From Acidithiobacillus ferrooxidans ATCC 23270 (GTDB lineage Bacteria; Pseudomonadota; Gammaproteobacteria; Acidithiobacillales; Acidithiobacillaceae), in the NCBI RefSeq assembly GCF_000021485.1, contig NC_011761.1, positions 402,001 to 466,000 of the forward strand: DNA of 64,000 nucleotides, in the 5' to 3' direction. Every line of letters begins with the position of its first letter. Position 1 is the first letter of the stretch. The position numbers and the translations under genes are program-made. The notes under the pieces were generated by a model. The model saw only the letters and a program-made list of their open reading frames with translations, had not been told where the DNA came from and ran no database searches. This document shows, one piece after another, positions 27,575 through 35,449 of this stretch.

Positions 27575-28569
27575 CCCTCCGCCAGACCCTGGAGCAGCAA
27601 TGGCAGGATGGTGGCGCACTGGCCACCGCCTTGCGGCCTCTGGGGGCGCTGACCGGCAAGGTGGCGCGGTGGCGGCGGCGGCACATACAGGGCAGGGCGG
27701 CAAGCATCCCCACCATTGTCGTCGGCAACCTGGGCGTAGGGGGCAGCGGCAAAACGCCGCTGGTGGCGGCGCTGGCACGGCAACTCACGGTAGCTGGCTG
27801 GCGGGTGGCCATCGTCAGCCGCGGCTATGGTGCCCGGCCCCCGCACTGGCCCTATCGGGTGCAACGCGACGACAGCCCCCAACAGGCCGGGGATGAGCCC
27901 TTGTTGCTGGCGCAGGAACAGGGACAGACCCAAGCGGTCTATCTTTGCCCCGACCGCCATCGCGCCATCGCCGCAGCGGCGGCGGATGGTTACAATCTCG
28001 CGCTACTGGATGATGGTTTCCAGCACCTCGCCCTGCAACCCAGCCTGCGTCTGCTGGTGCTCTCCGGCCCACGCCCTTTGGGTAATGGCCACTGCCTGCC
28101 TGCCGGCCCTCTGCGCGAGTGCCCGGACGCCATGCTCCATGCCGACGCTTTGCTCATGGATGCCGCCGCCGCCGCAGCCATCCCGGAGCGCAACGGGCCA
28201 CCCCGTTTTCTTTTCCGCATCCAGCCCAAGGATCTCGTCGCCGTCAACGATCCATGCCGCTCCCGCAGCCTCGACAGTCTGCAAGGACAGCACGTAACGG
28301 CGGTCACCGGCATCGCCCGCCCGCAGCGTTTTGTCGCCAGCCTGGAGGGCCTGGGCGCCATTCCTGACCCCCGATTTTTCCCAGACCACCACTCCTTTTG
28401 CGCCAGCGACATTGCCCATTTGCCTCGCCCCCTCGTCATGACCGCCAAGGATGCCGTAAAATGCCGGGAGTTCGCGCAGGCAGACGACTGGACCCTGCGC
28501 ATCGAAGCGGAGCTGGAGGCCTCCTCTCAGCCCTGGCTGGAGCAATCATTGCTGCCCTGGAGAAGCTGA
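27571..28569 (+). CDS. lpxK: Tetraacyldisaccharide 4'-kinase LpxK
   Basis: Phosphorylates the 4' position of the lipid A disaccharide. The 332-residue protein has the N-terminal membrane-associated region, the unusual P-loop [39 protein letters not shown] and [11 protein letters not shown], all LpxK hallmarks. The [13 protein letters not shown] block lies near the end. Overlaps the KdtA-like gene by four bases and ycaR by one base. Confidence 0.95.
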
Positions 28570-28751
28570 TGAGTATCGACCACCGCCTGCTGGACCTGCT
28601 CGCCTGCCCGCAATGCAAGGGCAGTCTGCAACCCTGTGCCCAGCGTCAGGCCCTCTGCTGTCCGCGTTGCCATCTGCAATATCCCATCCGCGACGACATC
28701 CCGGTGCTGCTCATCGACGAGGCCAAGCCCTACGAGGACAAGCCCGCGTGA
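28569..28751 (+). CDS. ycaR: Trm112/YcaR family zinc-ribbon protein
   Basis: Small 60-residue protein with [21 protein letters not shown] and a second pair LCCPRC, giving a Cys4 zinc ribbon, then QYPIRDDIPVLLIDEA. YcaR lies between lpxK and kdsB in E. coli as well. Trm112 relatives activate methyltransferases; the bacterial role is unknown. The start ATG lies in the lpxK stop (TGATG) and its stop overlaps the kdsB GTG. Confidence 0.93.
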   Translation: MSIDHRLLDLLACPQCKGSLQPCAQRQALCCPRCHLQYPIRDDIPVLLIDEAKPYEDKPA

Positions 28752-29509
28752 GCTTCTGCGTCCTGATCCCCGCCCGGCTGGCCTCTACCCGCCTGCCGCG
28801 CAAGGTGTTGCTGGACGTGGGCGGCATCCCCATGATCGAGCAGGTGCGGCGGCGTGCGCTGGAAAGCGGCGCAGCGCAGGTGGTGGTGGCCGCGGATCAC
28901 CCCGAAGTGGTGGACTGCATCCGCAGCTATGGCGGTGAAGCCCTGCTGACCGCCGCGGAACATGTCTGCGGCACCGAGCGCCTGGCGGAAGCCGCGCGCC
29001 TGCTGGGACTGGCCGACGACGCCATCATCGTCAATCTGCAGGGTGACGAACCGGGCATGACGCCCGCCCTGTTGCACGCCACCGCCCAACTGCTGCTGGA
29101 TCATCCGCAGCGGCAGATGGCCACCGCCGCCGTCCCCATCACCCACTGGGATGAGCTGGCCGATCCCCACGCGGTCAAGCTGGTGCTCGATGCCGAAGGC
29201 TGCGCCCGGTACTTTTCCCGCGCCCCCATTCCCTGGGATCGCAGCCATTTCCCCCTGAGCAGCGGGCAGACTTTGCCGCAAACCCCAGGTATCTGGTGGC
29301 GGCATCTCGGCCTCTACGCCTACCGCAATGCCTTTTTGCAGGACTATGCCGCCTGGTCCGCCAGCCCGCTGGAAGTCATCGAATCGCTGGAGCAGATGCG
29401 GGCGTTGGAGCGCGGCGTGCAGATTGCGGTATATTGCGCGGCAGAAGCGCCCGCCGCAGGTGTGGACACCGCCGCGGACCTTGACCGCGTGCGCGACCTT
29501 TTTCCCTGA
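28748..29509 (+). CDS. kdsB: CMP-Kdo synthetase (3-deoxy-manno-octulosonate cytidylyltransferase)
   Basis: Activates Kdo as CMP-Kdo for LPS inner core synthesis. The 253-residue protein opens with the nucleotide-binding IPARLASTRLPRKVL, then MIEQVRRRALES, VNLQGDEPGM (metal-binding Asp), YFSRAPIPWDR and HLGLYAYRNAFL. GTG start overlapping the ycaR stop by four bases. It completes the exbB-exbD-acyltransferase-KdtA-like-lpxK-ycaR-kdsB envelope operon. ppa follows after 21 bases. Confidence 0.96.
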   Translation: MSFCVLIPARLASTRLPRKVLLDVGGIPMIEQVRRRALESGAAQVVVAADHPEVVDCIRSYGGEALLTAAEHVCGTERLAEAARLLGLADDAIIVNLQGDEPGMTPALLHATAQLLLDHPQRQMATAAVPITHWDELADPHAVKLVLDAEGCARYFSRAPIPWDRSHFPLSSGQTLPQTPGIWWRHLGLYAYRNAFLQDYAAWSASPLEVIESLEQMRALERGVQIAVYCAAEAPAAGVDTAADLDRVRDLFP

Positions 29510-29530
29510 TCATCCACAAGGAGTTTTTGC

Positions 29531-30052
29531 ATGGACCTGAAAAAAATCCCGGCCGGCCAGTCACTGCCGGATGACATCAATGTCGTGATCGAGGTACCCC
29601 AGGGTTCCTCCGTCAAATATGAACTGGACAAAGAATCCGGCGCCATCGTGGTCGATCGTTTCCTTTTCACCGCCATGCACTACCCGCTCAATTACGGATT
29701 CATCCCCAACACCTTGTCCGACGATGGTGACCCCACCGATTGTCTGGTTCTGGCACCCCAGCCCGTCGCTCCCGGCGCCGTGATCCGCGCCCGGCCGGTC
29801 GGCGTACTGATGATGGAAGACGAGAAGGGCATCGATGCCAAGATCGTCGCCGTCCCCCACGACAAGGTCGCCGCCGGTTACTCCGCTATCCGGGATGTCA
29901 GCGATCTGCCCGAGCCACTGCGCAACCAGATCCGCCACTTCTTCGAGCACTACAAGGACCTGGAGCCCGGCAAGTGGGTCAAACTCAAGGACTGGGCCAG
30001 CGTGGCCGAGGCTCGCAGGATCATCGAAGCGGACGCCGCGCGCTACGTCTGA
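29531..30052 (+). CDS. ppa: Inorganic pyrophosphatase, family I
   Basis: Hydrolyses pyrophosphate to drive biosynthesis. The 173-residue enzyme shows [20 protein letters not shown], the metal motif [13 protein letters not shown] and [15 protein letters not shown], the complete family I set. AAGGAG precedes the ATG. It is the last recognisable backbone gene before the unknown 30.1-kb gene and the integron. Confidence 0.96.
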   Translation: MDLKKIPAGQSLPDDINVVIEVPQGSSVKYELDKESGAIVVDRFLFTAMHYPLNYGFIPNTLSDDGDPTDCLVLAPQPVAPGAVIRARPVGVLMMEDEKGIDAKIVAVPHDKVAAGYSAIRDVSDLPEPLRNQIRHFFEHYKDLEPGKWVKLKDWASVAEARRIIEADAARYV

Positions 30053-30116
30053 AGTTCTTGTCGCCCTGCGGTGAAGCAGGCAGACTGAGGGTGACTCACT
30101 TATGCAGGAGAGCCCC

Positions 30117-30497
30117 ATGTCTGCATCACCGCTGGCGCCCAAGCCTCCCCCATCGACAGCCCTCAAACCGTCTGCCTTTGCCGGCCTGCAACCCGACGAG
30201 CCCCTCTGGAAAAGGGTCCCCAGCCGCGACGATGCCGGCCATCTCCTCTCCGATTTCCGTATGATCTTCCCCGGACTCCGCCAGAAAAACGGTATCCGCC
30301 AGCAACACACCCTGCGTATCATCAATGCCGTATTGCACCATTACGGCTCCTGGGTGGTATTTGCCGATCTCAATATGCGCACGAATTTGCTCTGGGTGAG
30401 TATTCGCCCACGTCCTGGTTTAACGCTGGAAATTCCCGCAGCGATTAAAACGCTGGTGCCGGAAGCGTTATTATTGGCGCCCTATTGGCGGCGGTAA
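30117..30497 (+). CDS. Unrecognised protein next to the integron
   Basis: Protein of 126 residues that I cannot assign. The first 40 residues are Pro/Ser/Ala-rich and low in complexity. The rest is globular, with HTLRIINAVLHHYGSWVVFADLNMRTNLLWVSIRPRPG, then IKTLVPEALLLAPYWRR. There is no signal peptide, membrane segment or cysteine pattern. The ATG lies behind AGGAG, which supports a real gene. The second half becomes less GC-rich and codon-biased towards the integron border. It could be a genuine host gene that marks the left attachment context. Confidence 0.6.
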   Translation: MSASPLAPKPPPSTALKPSAFAGLQPDEPLWKRVPSRDDAGHLLSDFRMIFPGLRQKNGIRQQHTLRIINAVLHHYGSWVVFADLNMRTNLLWVSIRPRPGLTLEIPAAIKTLVPEALLLAPYWRR

Positions 30498-30518
30498 TGG
30501 GCGGCAGTTATGGATGAT

Positions 30519-31092
30519 TTACATATCCAGAGGGCTGATAATACCACGACCGCCTTTGTTCAGGACATGGGTATAAATCATGGTGGTATTTACGTCGTTA
30601 TCTGTGTCATGCAGTAATTTTGCCTTTTCCATTTGCTTTTTGAGGGGTAACAGAATGTTTTCTGGTAAGACGGTCACCCGGTCTTTAGCCCCCTTACCAT
30701 CCCGGATGATGATTTCGCGGCGTTCGAACTCCACGTCTTTTATCCGGAGGCGCAAATCCTCCAACAGACGCATACCCGTACCATAGAGCATGCCCGCGAT
30801 GAGCCACATCGTTCCTGAGGGCTCGTATAGTAAGGCTCGTGCTTCGCTGGGCGTCAGGACTACCGGCAGATGTTGCGAAGTAAAGAATAAAGCGCCGCGC
30901 CTAGTCCGTATAGGCCTCTTCATTGCGAATACTGTAATGCATCACCCTGATCCGGGCGCGAACCTGGTCCAGGAGCTTGGGCGGGGTGCTGGGAGTTGCT
31001 TGGCTATTTTCCATCCTAAAAATTTTAGGCTGTCCTAAATTTTTAGGCAAGAGTTGGCGTTGTGTAGATACAGTATGTTGATTATTTTTCAT
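30519..31092 (-). pseudogene. intI: Integron integrase IntI, decayed
   Basis: Site-specific tyrosine recombinase of integrons, here a relic on the strand opposite to the cassettes, as is normal for intI. The N-terminal fragment (30901-31092) ends LLDQVRARIRVMHYSIRNEE then AYTD and stop, matching the start of IntI. The C-terminal fragment (30519-30923) resumes at HLPVVLTPSEARALL and keeps the box I arginine in YGTGMRLLEDLRLR. It then jumps from KAKLLHDTDN straight to DVNTTMIYTHVLNKGG, which holds the catalytic Tyr. Two segments are missing: about 70 residues of the N-terminal core and about 90 residues containing the HxLRH box II. A frame change joins the fragments. No activity is expected. 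Confidence 0.88.
31015..31047. repeat. Paired AT-rich palindromes at the intI 5' end
   Basis: CCTAAAAATTTTAGG (31015-31029) and CCTAAATTTTTAGG (31034-31047) are two palindromes four bases apart, abutting an ATG (31014, minus strand) that could itself start intI. They could be an operator for intI, or a small duplication inside an N-terminal extension of the integrase. Confidence 0.5.
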
Positions 31093-31097
31093 ATTGC

Positions 31098-31147
31098 GTT
31101 AGACGATATATGTGTGGTAGCGTTGCGGAATCTAAATTATGTTGGGC
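31098..31147 (+). other. attI candidate of the integron
   Basis: The interval between the intI 5' end and the first cassette holds GTTAGAC (31098-31104) and GTTGGGC (31141-31147), both matching GTTRRRY. The second is the likely crossover junction with cassette 1. There is no attC-type inverted arm, as expected for an attI. Exact borders are uncertain. Confidence 0.55.
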
Positions 31148-31299
31148 GTCTTTAAAGGAGGTGTGCGAGCCAGCTTTGGCAGATGGGTAGAGAGTGCTGT
31201 TCGATTCCGCAGGTATCAGTGTCAGGGGACGTCGTTGTGTCATCTCAAATTAAGCTTTCCGGTTCATCTGGGTCTTCACATGCAGCAAAGGGGGTTGAA

Positions 31300-31446
31300 A
31301 TGAATACACACACGTCTCGCAGTTCTGATAAAGCAAAGGCAATCAGCAATACCGTTCGTCGGCAGTTGGCAGCATCACTCGTCGCAGCGGCGTCCTTTGC
31401 ACTGGTATTCGGCCAAGGTGGTCCCTCTGCCAAAGCTGGTTTGTAG
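31300..31446 (+). CDS. Cassette 1: small hydrophobic peptide
   Basis: A 48-residue product, MNTHTSRSSDKAKAISNTVR, then a hydrophobic stretch (LAASLVAAASFALVFG) and a short tail. It resembles a secreted peptide or a single-span membrane peptide; no family is recognised. A GGGGGTT stretch lies about seven bases upstream. The cassette has a long 150-base 5' region without a convincing gene. A longer in-frame start at 31183 exists but lacks support. Confidence 0.45.
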   Translation: MNTHTSRSSDKAKAISNTVRRQLAASLVAAASFALVFGQGGPSAKAGL

Positions 31447-31458
31447 CAACTCAATGCC

Positions 31459-31489
31459 ACCCAACCCATCATTCCAGTGGACGTTGGGC
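31459..31489 (+). other. attC-like site 1 (very short)
   Basis: ACCCAAC and GTTGGGC core sites lie only 17 bases apart, so the site is 31 bases long, shorter than functional attC sites (usually 55 or more). It is probably a deletion derivative; CCAGTGGACG inside resembles the left inner arm of longer sites. Confidence 0.55.
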
Positions 31490-31512
31490 GCCATGAGTAA
31501 AAGGAGAAGGAA

Positions 31513-31781
31513 ATGGACTTTGGGTTTGGCTTCGCAATAATCGTTGTAGGTATTTGGGGTGTTATTACAATCTGGCTATTCAAACATTTCTCTGGTCCGT
31601 CACTATCCGCAACCGCGTGCCGGGTGTTGGTTTCACCGCCATTGCGCTGGGCGTGATTGGCGCGGCACTCATGCAACTAGTTCAGGGCGAGCCCGTAGCG
31701 GCGAATCTGCTGGCAAATCTGATGCTGTCCTTCGGCTCCGCCGCTGGTGGCGTGTATGTGGCCAAGGGCTACCTGGTGTAG
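31513..31781 (+). pseudogene. Cassette 2: small membrane protein with frameshift
   Basis: ATG 31513, behind AAGGAGAAGG, opens MDFGFGFAIIVVGIWGVITIWLFKHF, a transmembrane helix, but this frame stops at 31654. In the next frame, from about 31595, the sequence continues VTIRNRVPGVGFTAIALGVIGAAL and NLMLSFGSAAGGVYVAKGYLV, two further hydrophobic segments ending just before attC 2. The simplest reading is one small two- or three-span protein broken by a single-base indel between 31590 and 31620. Alternatively two tiny overlapping genes exist. Family unknown. Confidence 0.5.
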
Positions 31782-31791
31782 TCGCCTTGCC

Positions 31792-31872
31792 GCCCAACAA
31801 ACGCTTCGAGAGGGACGCTCAGCCAGCAAGCGAAGCTTGCTGGCTGAGCGTCCCTCAAGCTGCACGTTCGGT
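31792..31872 (+). other. attC site 2
   Basis: GCCCAAC (31792-31798) to GTTCGGT (31866-31872), with one mismatch to GTTRRRY. The centre is an extended perfect hairpin, AGGGACGCTCAGCCAGCAAGC paired around GAA with its complement, a 21-base-pair stem. Confidence 0.85.
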
Positions 31873-31900
31873 GCCTTTCAGCTCAACCCCGGAGAACCAC

Positions 31901-32497
31901 TTGCTTATCAAACACGACGGCGTCTCACCGCGGATCGATCCGACGGCTTGGGTCGCTCCGAATGCCGTGCTATGCGGCAACGTCACGGTAGGGCCGGACT
32001 GCCGAATCATGTATGGAGCTCAGGTCATAGCCGAGAGCGGCTCTATCTCTATCGGGCGCGAGTGCATCATCATGGAGAACGCAGTCCTCCGGAGTTCGGT
32101 GCATCACCCTCTGAGCATCGGGAACAATTGCCTCGTTGGCCCGAATGCGCATGTCGTGGGCTGCACGGTCGAGGACGAAGTGTTCATTGCCACGGGCGCA
32201 GCCGTCTTTCACTCTGCACGCCTCGGCAAAGGCAGCGAAGTGCGCATAAACGCAGTCGTACACCTTAAGACTCATCTTGCACCGGGCGAAACCGTGCCCA
32301 TCGGCTGGGTCGCGGTCGGAAGTCCTGCTCAAGTGTTTCCCCCGAGCGAGCACGAACGCATCTGGGAGATCCAAAAGACCCTGAACTTTCCGCTCACGGT
32401 CTACGGGTTTGAGCGCGCCGAAGCTACGATGGAGAAAATCACACGCCGTCTCTCCGAAGCGCTGCGTTCGCATGCTTCCGATGAAACAGGCACCTAA
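31901..32497 (+). CDS. Cassette 3: gamma-carbonic-anhydrase-like hexapeptide protein
   Basis: Left-handed beta-helix protein of 198 residues related to gamma carbonic anhydrases (CaiE/YrdA/PaaY type). Repeats run through VAPNAVLCGNVTVGPDCRI, IAESGSISIGRECIIMENAVLRSS and the following turns. HHPLSIGNNCLVGPNAHVVGC supplies histidines in the metal-site region, and a C-terminal helix ends the fold. The start is a TTG behind CCGGAG; a much longer frame upstream overlaps attC 2 and is rejected. Metal-dependent hydration or acyl transfer is not predictable. As a cassette it was captured horizontally. Confidence 0.82.
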   Translation: MLIKHDGVSPRIDPTAWVAPNAVLCGNVTVGPDCRIMYGAQVIAESGSISIGRECIIMENAVLRSSVHHPLSIGNNCLVGPNAHVVGCTVEDEVFIATGAAVFHSARLGKGSEVRINAVVHLKTHLAPGETVPIGWVAVGSPAQVFPPSEHERIWEIQKTLNFPLTVYGFERAEATMEKITRRLSEALRSHASDETGT

Positions 32498-32570
32498 CCC
32501 CGGCGTGCGGCCGACGCTCGCAAGCGGCGCTTCGCTTGCTTGCTCGCGCGGCCGACGCCGCACGTTGGAC
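32492..32570 (+). other. attC site 3
   Basis: ACCTAAC to GTTGGAC, 79 bases, with GCGTGCGGCCGACGC and GCGGCCGACGCCGCAC arms around a GC-rich hairpin. Its first core overlaps the stop of the cassette 3 gene. Confidence 0.85.
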
Positions 32571-32594
32571 GGCAAGATCAACGGAGGTGAGATC

Positions 32595-33577
32595 GTGATT
32601 GAGAAGAGAAGACTTGGAAACAACGGTCCCAGCGTCGGCTGCCTCGGCTACGGCGCGATGGTTCTGGAGGGTTATTACGGGGTGTCCGACGACGAGCAAG
32701 CCGTCAGGACAATCCATCGCGCGCTTGATGTTGGCATGAATATGATTGATACGGCCGATGCCTATGGCAACGGCCATAACGAAACGCTGGTTGGGCGCGC
32801 CATTGCCGGAAGGCGCCAGCAGGCTTTCGTAGCCACCAAGTTCGGGATTGTCTTCGATCAGAGCGAGACCGGGACCGACCTGCCCACTGGCTGGGGATTC
32901 TCGCTCAAGATCAGTGGCAAGCCGTCCTACGTGCGCAAGGTGCTCAACGCCAGTCTCAAGCGTCTGGCCGAGGATGTCATTGACCTGTGGTATGCGCACT
33001 ACGCCGACCCCGCTACGCCGATTGAAGAAACGGTTGGAGCGATGGCCGAGACAGTGCGGGCGGGCAGGGTTCGTTATCTCGGCTTGAGCACGTGACCGCC
33101 GAGCAGGTCAGACGCGCCCACAAAGTTCATCCGATCACTGCCGTGCAGTTCGAGTATTCGCTATGGCGGCGTGAAGTGGAAGCCGATCTGCTGCGAACGC
33201 TCCGGGAACTCGGCATTGCCCTGGTCGGCTGGTCGCCTCTAGGCAGCGGATTCCTTACCGGTACGGTCACCAGCCTGAACAAGGACGACTTTCGCCAGAA
33301 CAACCCTCGCTATGCTGGTGAAAACCTCGCCTTAAACAGGGACCGCTTCATGCCCTTCATGGCGATCGCAAAGGAACTTGGCGTAACGCCTGCACAACTT
33401 GCGCTGGCATGGCTGCTGCACCAGGGGCAGGATATCTTTCCCATTCCAGGAACCCGTCGCGCAGAGCGGGTTGAAGAGAATGCGAAAGCCACGGATATCC
33501 GCCTGACCCCGGAGCTGCTAAAGCGCATCAATGAACTGGCACGGCATGGGCTCGCTGAAGGCGCCACACTGGTTTAA
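32595..33577 (+). pseudogene. Cassette 4: aldo/keto reductase, frameshifted
   Basis: AKR-type NADPH oxidoreductase. From GTG 32595 (GGAGG upstream) it reads IEKRRLGNNGPSVGCLGYGAMVLEG, then IDTADAYGNGHNETLVGRAI with the catalytic Asp and Tyr, VATKFGIVFD and DVIDLWYAHYADP. It stops at TGA 33093 after RYLGLST. The next frame continues at once with VTAEQVRRAHKVHPITAVQFEYSLW, the WSPLGSGFLTG motif and FPIPGTRRAERVEENA to 33577. A single missing base at about 33090 explains it. Catalytic residues lie in both halves, so a natural frameshift would inactivate the protein; a sequencing error cannot be excluded. Confidence 0.87.
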
Positions 33578-33586
33578 CCACATGCC

Positions 33587-33646
33587 GTCCAACAACCGGT
33601 TGCAGCGGACGGCGCTGCGCGCTGCCGCTGAACCGGAGCGTTGGGC
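33587..33646 (+). other. attC site 4
   Basis: GTCCAAC to GTTGGGC, 60 bases. CAACCGGTTGCAGCGGACGGCG pairs with CGCTGCCGCTGAACCGGAG in a typical imperfect attC stem. Confidence 0.88.
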
Positions 33647-33705
33647 GTCATAGTCGCATCCATTTTTACGTGCCACATAAGAGCGCAGAGCAAGGAGCAT
33701 CAAAC

Positions 33706-34143
33706 GTGTCCATCAGTAGCAAGGCAAAGGAAATACTCACGCAATTCACCCGCGAGGTATGGAGTGAAGGCAATATTGAAGCGTCGGATAAATATATCGC
33801 CCCAAAGTACACGGTGCTTCACGACCCTGGTGACCCATGGGAAGGTCGCGAACTTGACGTCGCTGGCTACAAGGAGCGGGTCAAGACGTTGCGGGCTGCG
33901 TTTCCCGATCAGTGCTTCGACATACAGGGCCTCTTTGCCGACGGTGATGCAGTTGTGATGACTTGGCTTTGGACAGCTACGCACAAAGAGGACATTCCCG
34001 GTTTCCCCTCGACCGGCAAGCAAATCAAGATGTCGGGGGCTACGGTCTACTATTTCGACGGTAACCGACTCACTGGGCATTGGCAGATCACCGACCGTCT
34101 AGGCGTGTATCAGCAGTTACGCCAAGCGGCCGCAGGTGCCTGA
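33706..34143 (+). CDS. Cassette 5: SnoaL/NTF2-like protein
   Basis: NTF2-fold protein of 145 residues similar to SnoaL-type ester cyclases. SKAKEILTQFTREVWSEGNIEASDKYIAPKY is the opening helix pair, DVAGYKERVKTLRAAFPDQCFDIQGLFADGD the middle, and DGNRLTGHWQITDRLGVYQQL the typical C-terminal SnoaL block. GTG start behind AAGGAG; an upstream GTG at 33670 lacks a site. The substrate is unknown: the family includes polyketide cyclases, isomerases and many proteins without known function. Cassette-borne members are common in environmental integrons. Confidence 0.85.
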   Translation: MSISSKAKEILTQFTREVWSEGNIEASDKYIAPKYTVLHDPGDPWEGRELDVAGYKERVKTLRAAFPDQCFDIQGLFADGDAVVMTWLWTATHKEDIPGFPSTGKQIKMSGATVYYFDGNRLTGHWQITDRLGVYQQLRQAAAGA

Positions 34144-34151
34144 CAAATGCC

Positions 34152-34217
34152 GCCCAACCCGGCAGTCGAGCGGACCTGCGCGAAAAGCCGCGCAGGCCTC
34201 TCACTTCCACGTTAGGC
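34152..34217 (+). other. attC site 5
   Basis: GCCCAAC to GTTAGGC, 66 bases. CCTGCGCG and CGCGCAGG form the central stem around AAAAGC. Confidence 0.88.
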
Positions 34218-34229
34218 GTCTCAAGAACA

Positions 34230-35363
34230 ATGTCCTCGCAAAAGTTCAGCTCGGCAGAGCGAGAAGCGATTTGGTTGGCGCATGAGAAGAAATGCGCATA
34301 CACCAGGGAATTGCTGGACGTCAGCAATTTTCATATTGATCACGTTGTTCCAGAATCATTAGCCGACGATGCCGCGGAGTTCAAGCGGATAAAGGAGGAA
34401 CTGGGGCTGCCGGATGCTTTCGATCTTTTCGGCTATGGAAATCTCTTGCCGTGCCGGCCAGGAGCAAATCTACTGAAAGGATCCCTCGTCCTCGACAAAG
34501 CGCATGTACATTTCTTCCTTGGGATTGCGTCAAGCAAAACGAGCGAGATTGAAGCAAATCTGCTTCGGATCGAACGCCGCAAGAATCGTGGTCGAGCAAT
34601 CATCCTTCTTCAACAGTGCCTAGAGCGAGGCGAACTGTCCGCCAAAGAGGTATCCGACATTCTGGTGAAGTACGGCGAGCAGCCTGAGGATATTTTTGAA
34701 CTTCTGGAAGGTATGCAGTTTGCCAATTCAGCAGAGGTTCGCTTTGTGGCCAAGGCGGAAATTGAAACGCTTCGCGATCAGCCGATCCGGCTGGGCCAGA
34801 ACGATCACATCGACGGTGTCACCCTTACGAACACAAACCACGAGACTCGACTCGTTCGAACATGCCGCGAGTACGACGAGGCGCTCAAACAGGGGTACTT
34901 CGCTTACTCGAACTTCGATATAAAGATGTCCACATGGTTTGAACATCAATGTGGCCTACTTAATTCCCTTCAGGCGGCTGCCGCTCCAAGCGTCAGCTAC
35001 GTCTCCGATCCTAGAGTCGGGGTTCTTGACCTCTCCCTCTTACCTTTCTCGCTCTTTCCCTGCATTGGTGAGGCTGCCGAAGAAGCAGACCTCAATGCGA
35101 GTTATCAAAGCAAGGTCGATGAAGGAGTCCTTGTTGTTAAGCGCATACGTCAGAATCTTCTTCAAGTCGAGGAACCGGAGGGAATGGGTCAGCAGCTTAT
35201 CGAGGTCGCGCGTGCCGACTTTAATGGCGACGGTATCGAGGACATTCTATTGTTCGAGTACTGTTACGCCACACACGGAACACTAGGGTTCGGCGGCATC
35301 CGCATAATTACGAGGAAATCCAACGATGGCATGTTTGAGACTTTGGCGCCCAGAGACGCCTAA
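34230..35363 (+). CDS. Cassette 6: HNH endonuclease with novel C-terminal domain
   Basis: Protein of 377 residues. The first 110 form an HNH nuclease: an AREKKC-like KKCAYTRELLDVSNFHIDHVVPES supplies the HIDH metal and catalytic His. GYGNLLPCRPGANLLKGS gives the Asn-centred part. Residues 110-200 are helical (EIEANLLRIERRKNRGRAIILLQQ). The last 170 residues are unlike known nuclease partners and contain ARADFNGDGIEDILLFEY, a D-x-N-x-D-G-x-x-D calcium-loop-like motif near residue 340. ATG lies 13 bases after the attC junction. A defence or anti-plasmid role is possible; only the nuclease domain is supported. Confidence 0.78.
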   Translation: MSSQKFSSAEREAIWLAHEKKCAYTRELLDVSNFHIDHVVPESLADDAAEFKRIKEELGLPDAFDLFGYGNLLPCRPGANLLKGSLVLDKAHVHFFLGIASSKTSEIEANLLRIERRKNRGRAIILLQQCLERGELSAKEVSDILVKYGEQPEDIFELLEGMQFANSAEVRFVAKAEIETLRDQPIRLGQNDHIDGVTLTNTNHETRLVRTCREYDEALKQGYFAYSNFDIKMSTWFEHQCGLLNSLQAAAAPSVSYVSDPRVGVLDLSLLPFSLFPCIGEAAEEADLNASYQSKVDEGVLVVKRIRQNLLQVEEPEGMGQQLIEVARADFNGDGIEDILLFEYCYATHGTLGFGGIRIITRKSNDGMFETLAPRDA

Positions 35364-35424
35364 CATTGCGTTGCAGGGGACGCTCCGCCTATCGGCGGCG
35401 CGCCCCTGAACTTGAACGTTAGGC
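35358..35424 (+). other. attC site 6
   Basis: GCCTAAC to GTTAGGC, perfectly complementary cores 67 bases end to end. GCAGGGGACGC pairs with the downstream GCGCCCCTG arm. The first core overlaps the stop of the HNH gene. Confidence 0.9.
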
Positions 35425-35449
35425 ATCAACTATCAGATAGGAGCACTTT

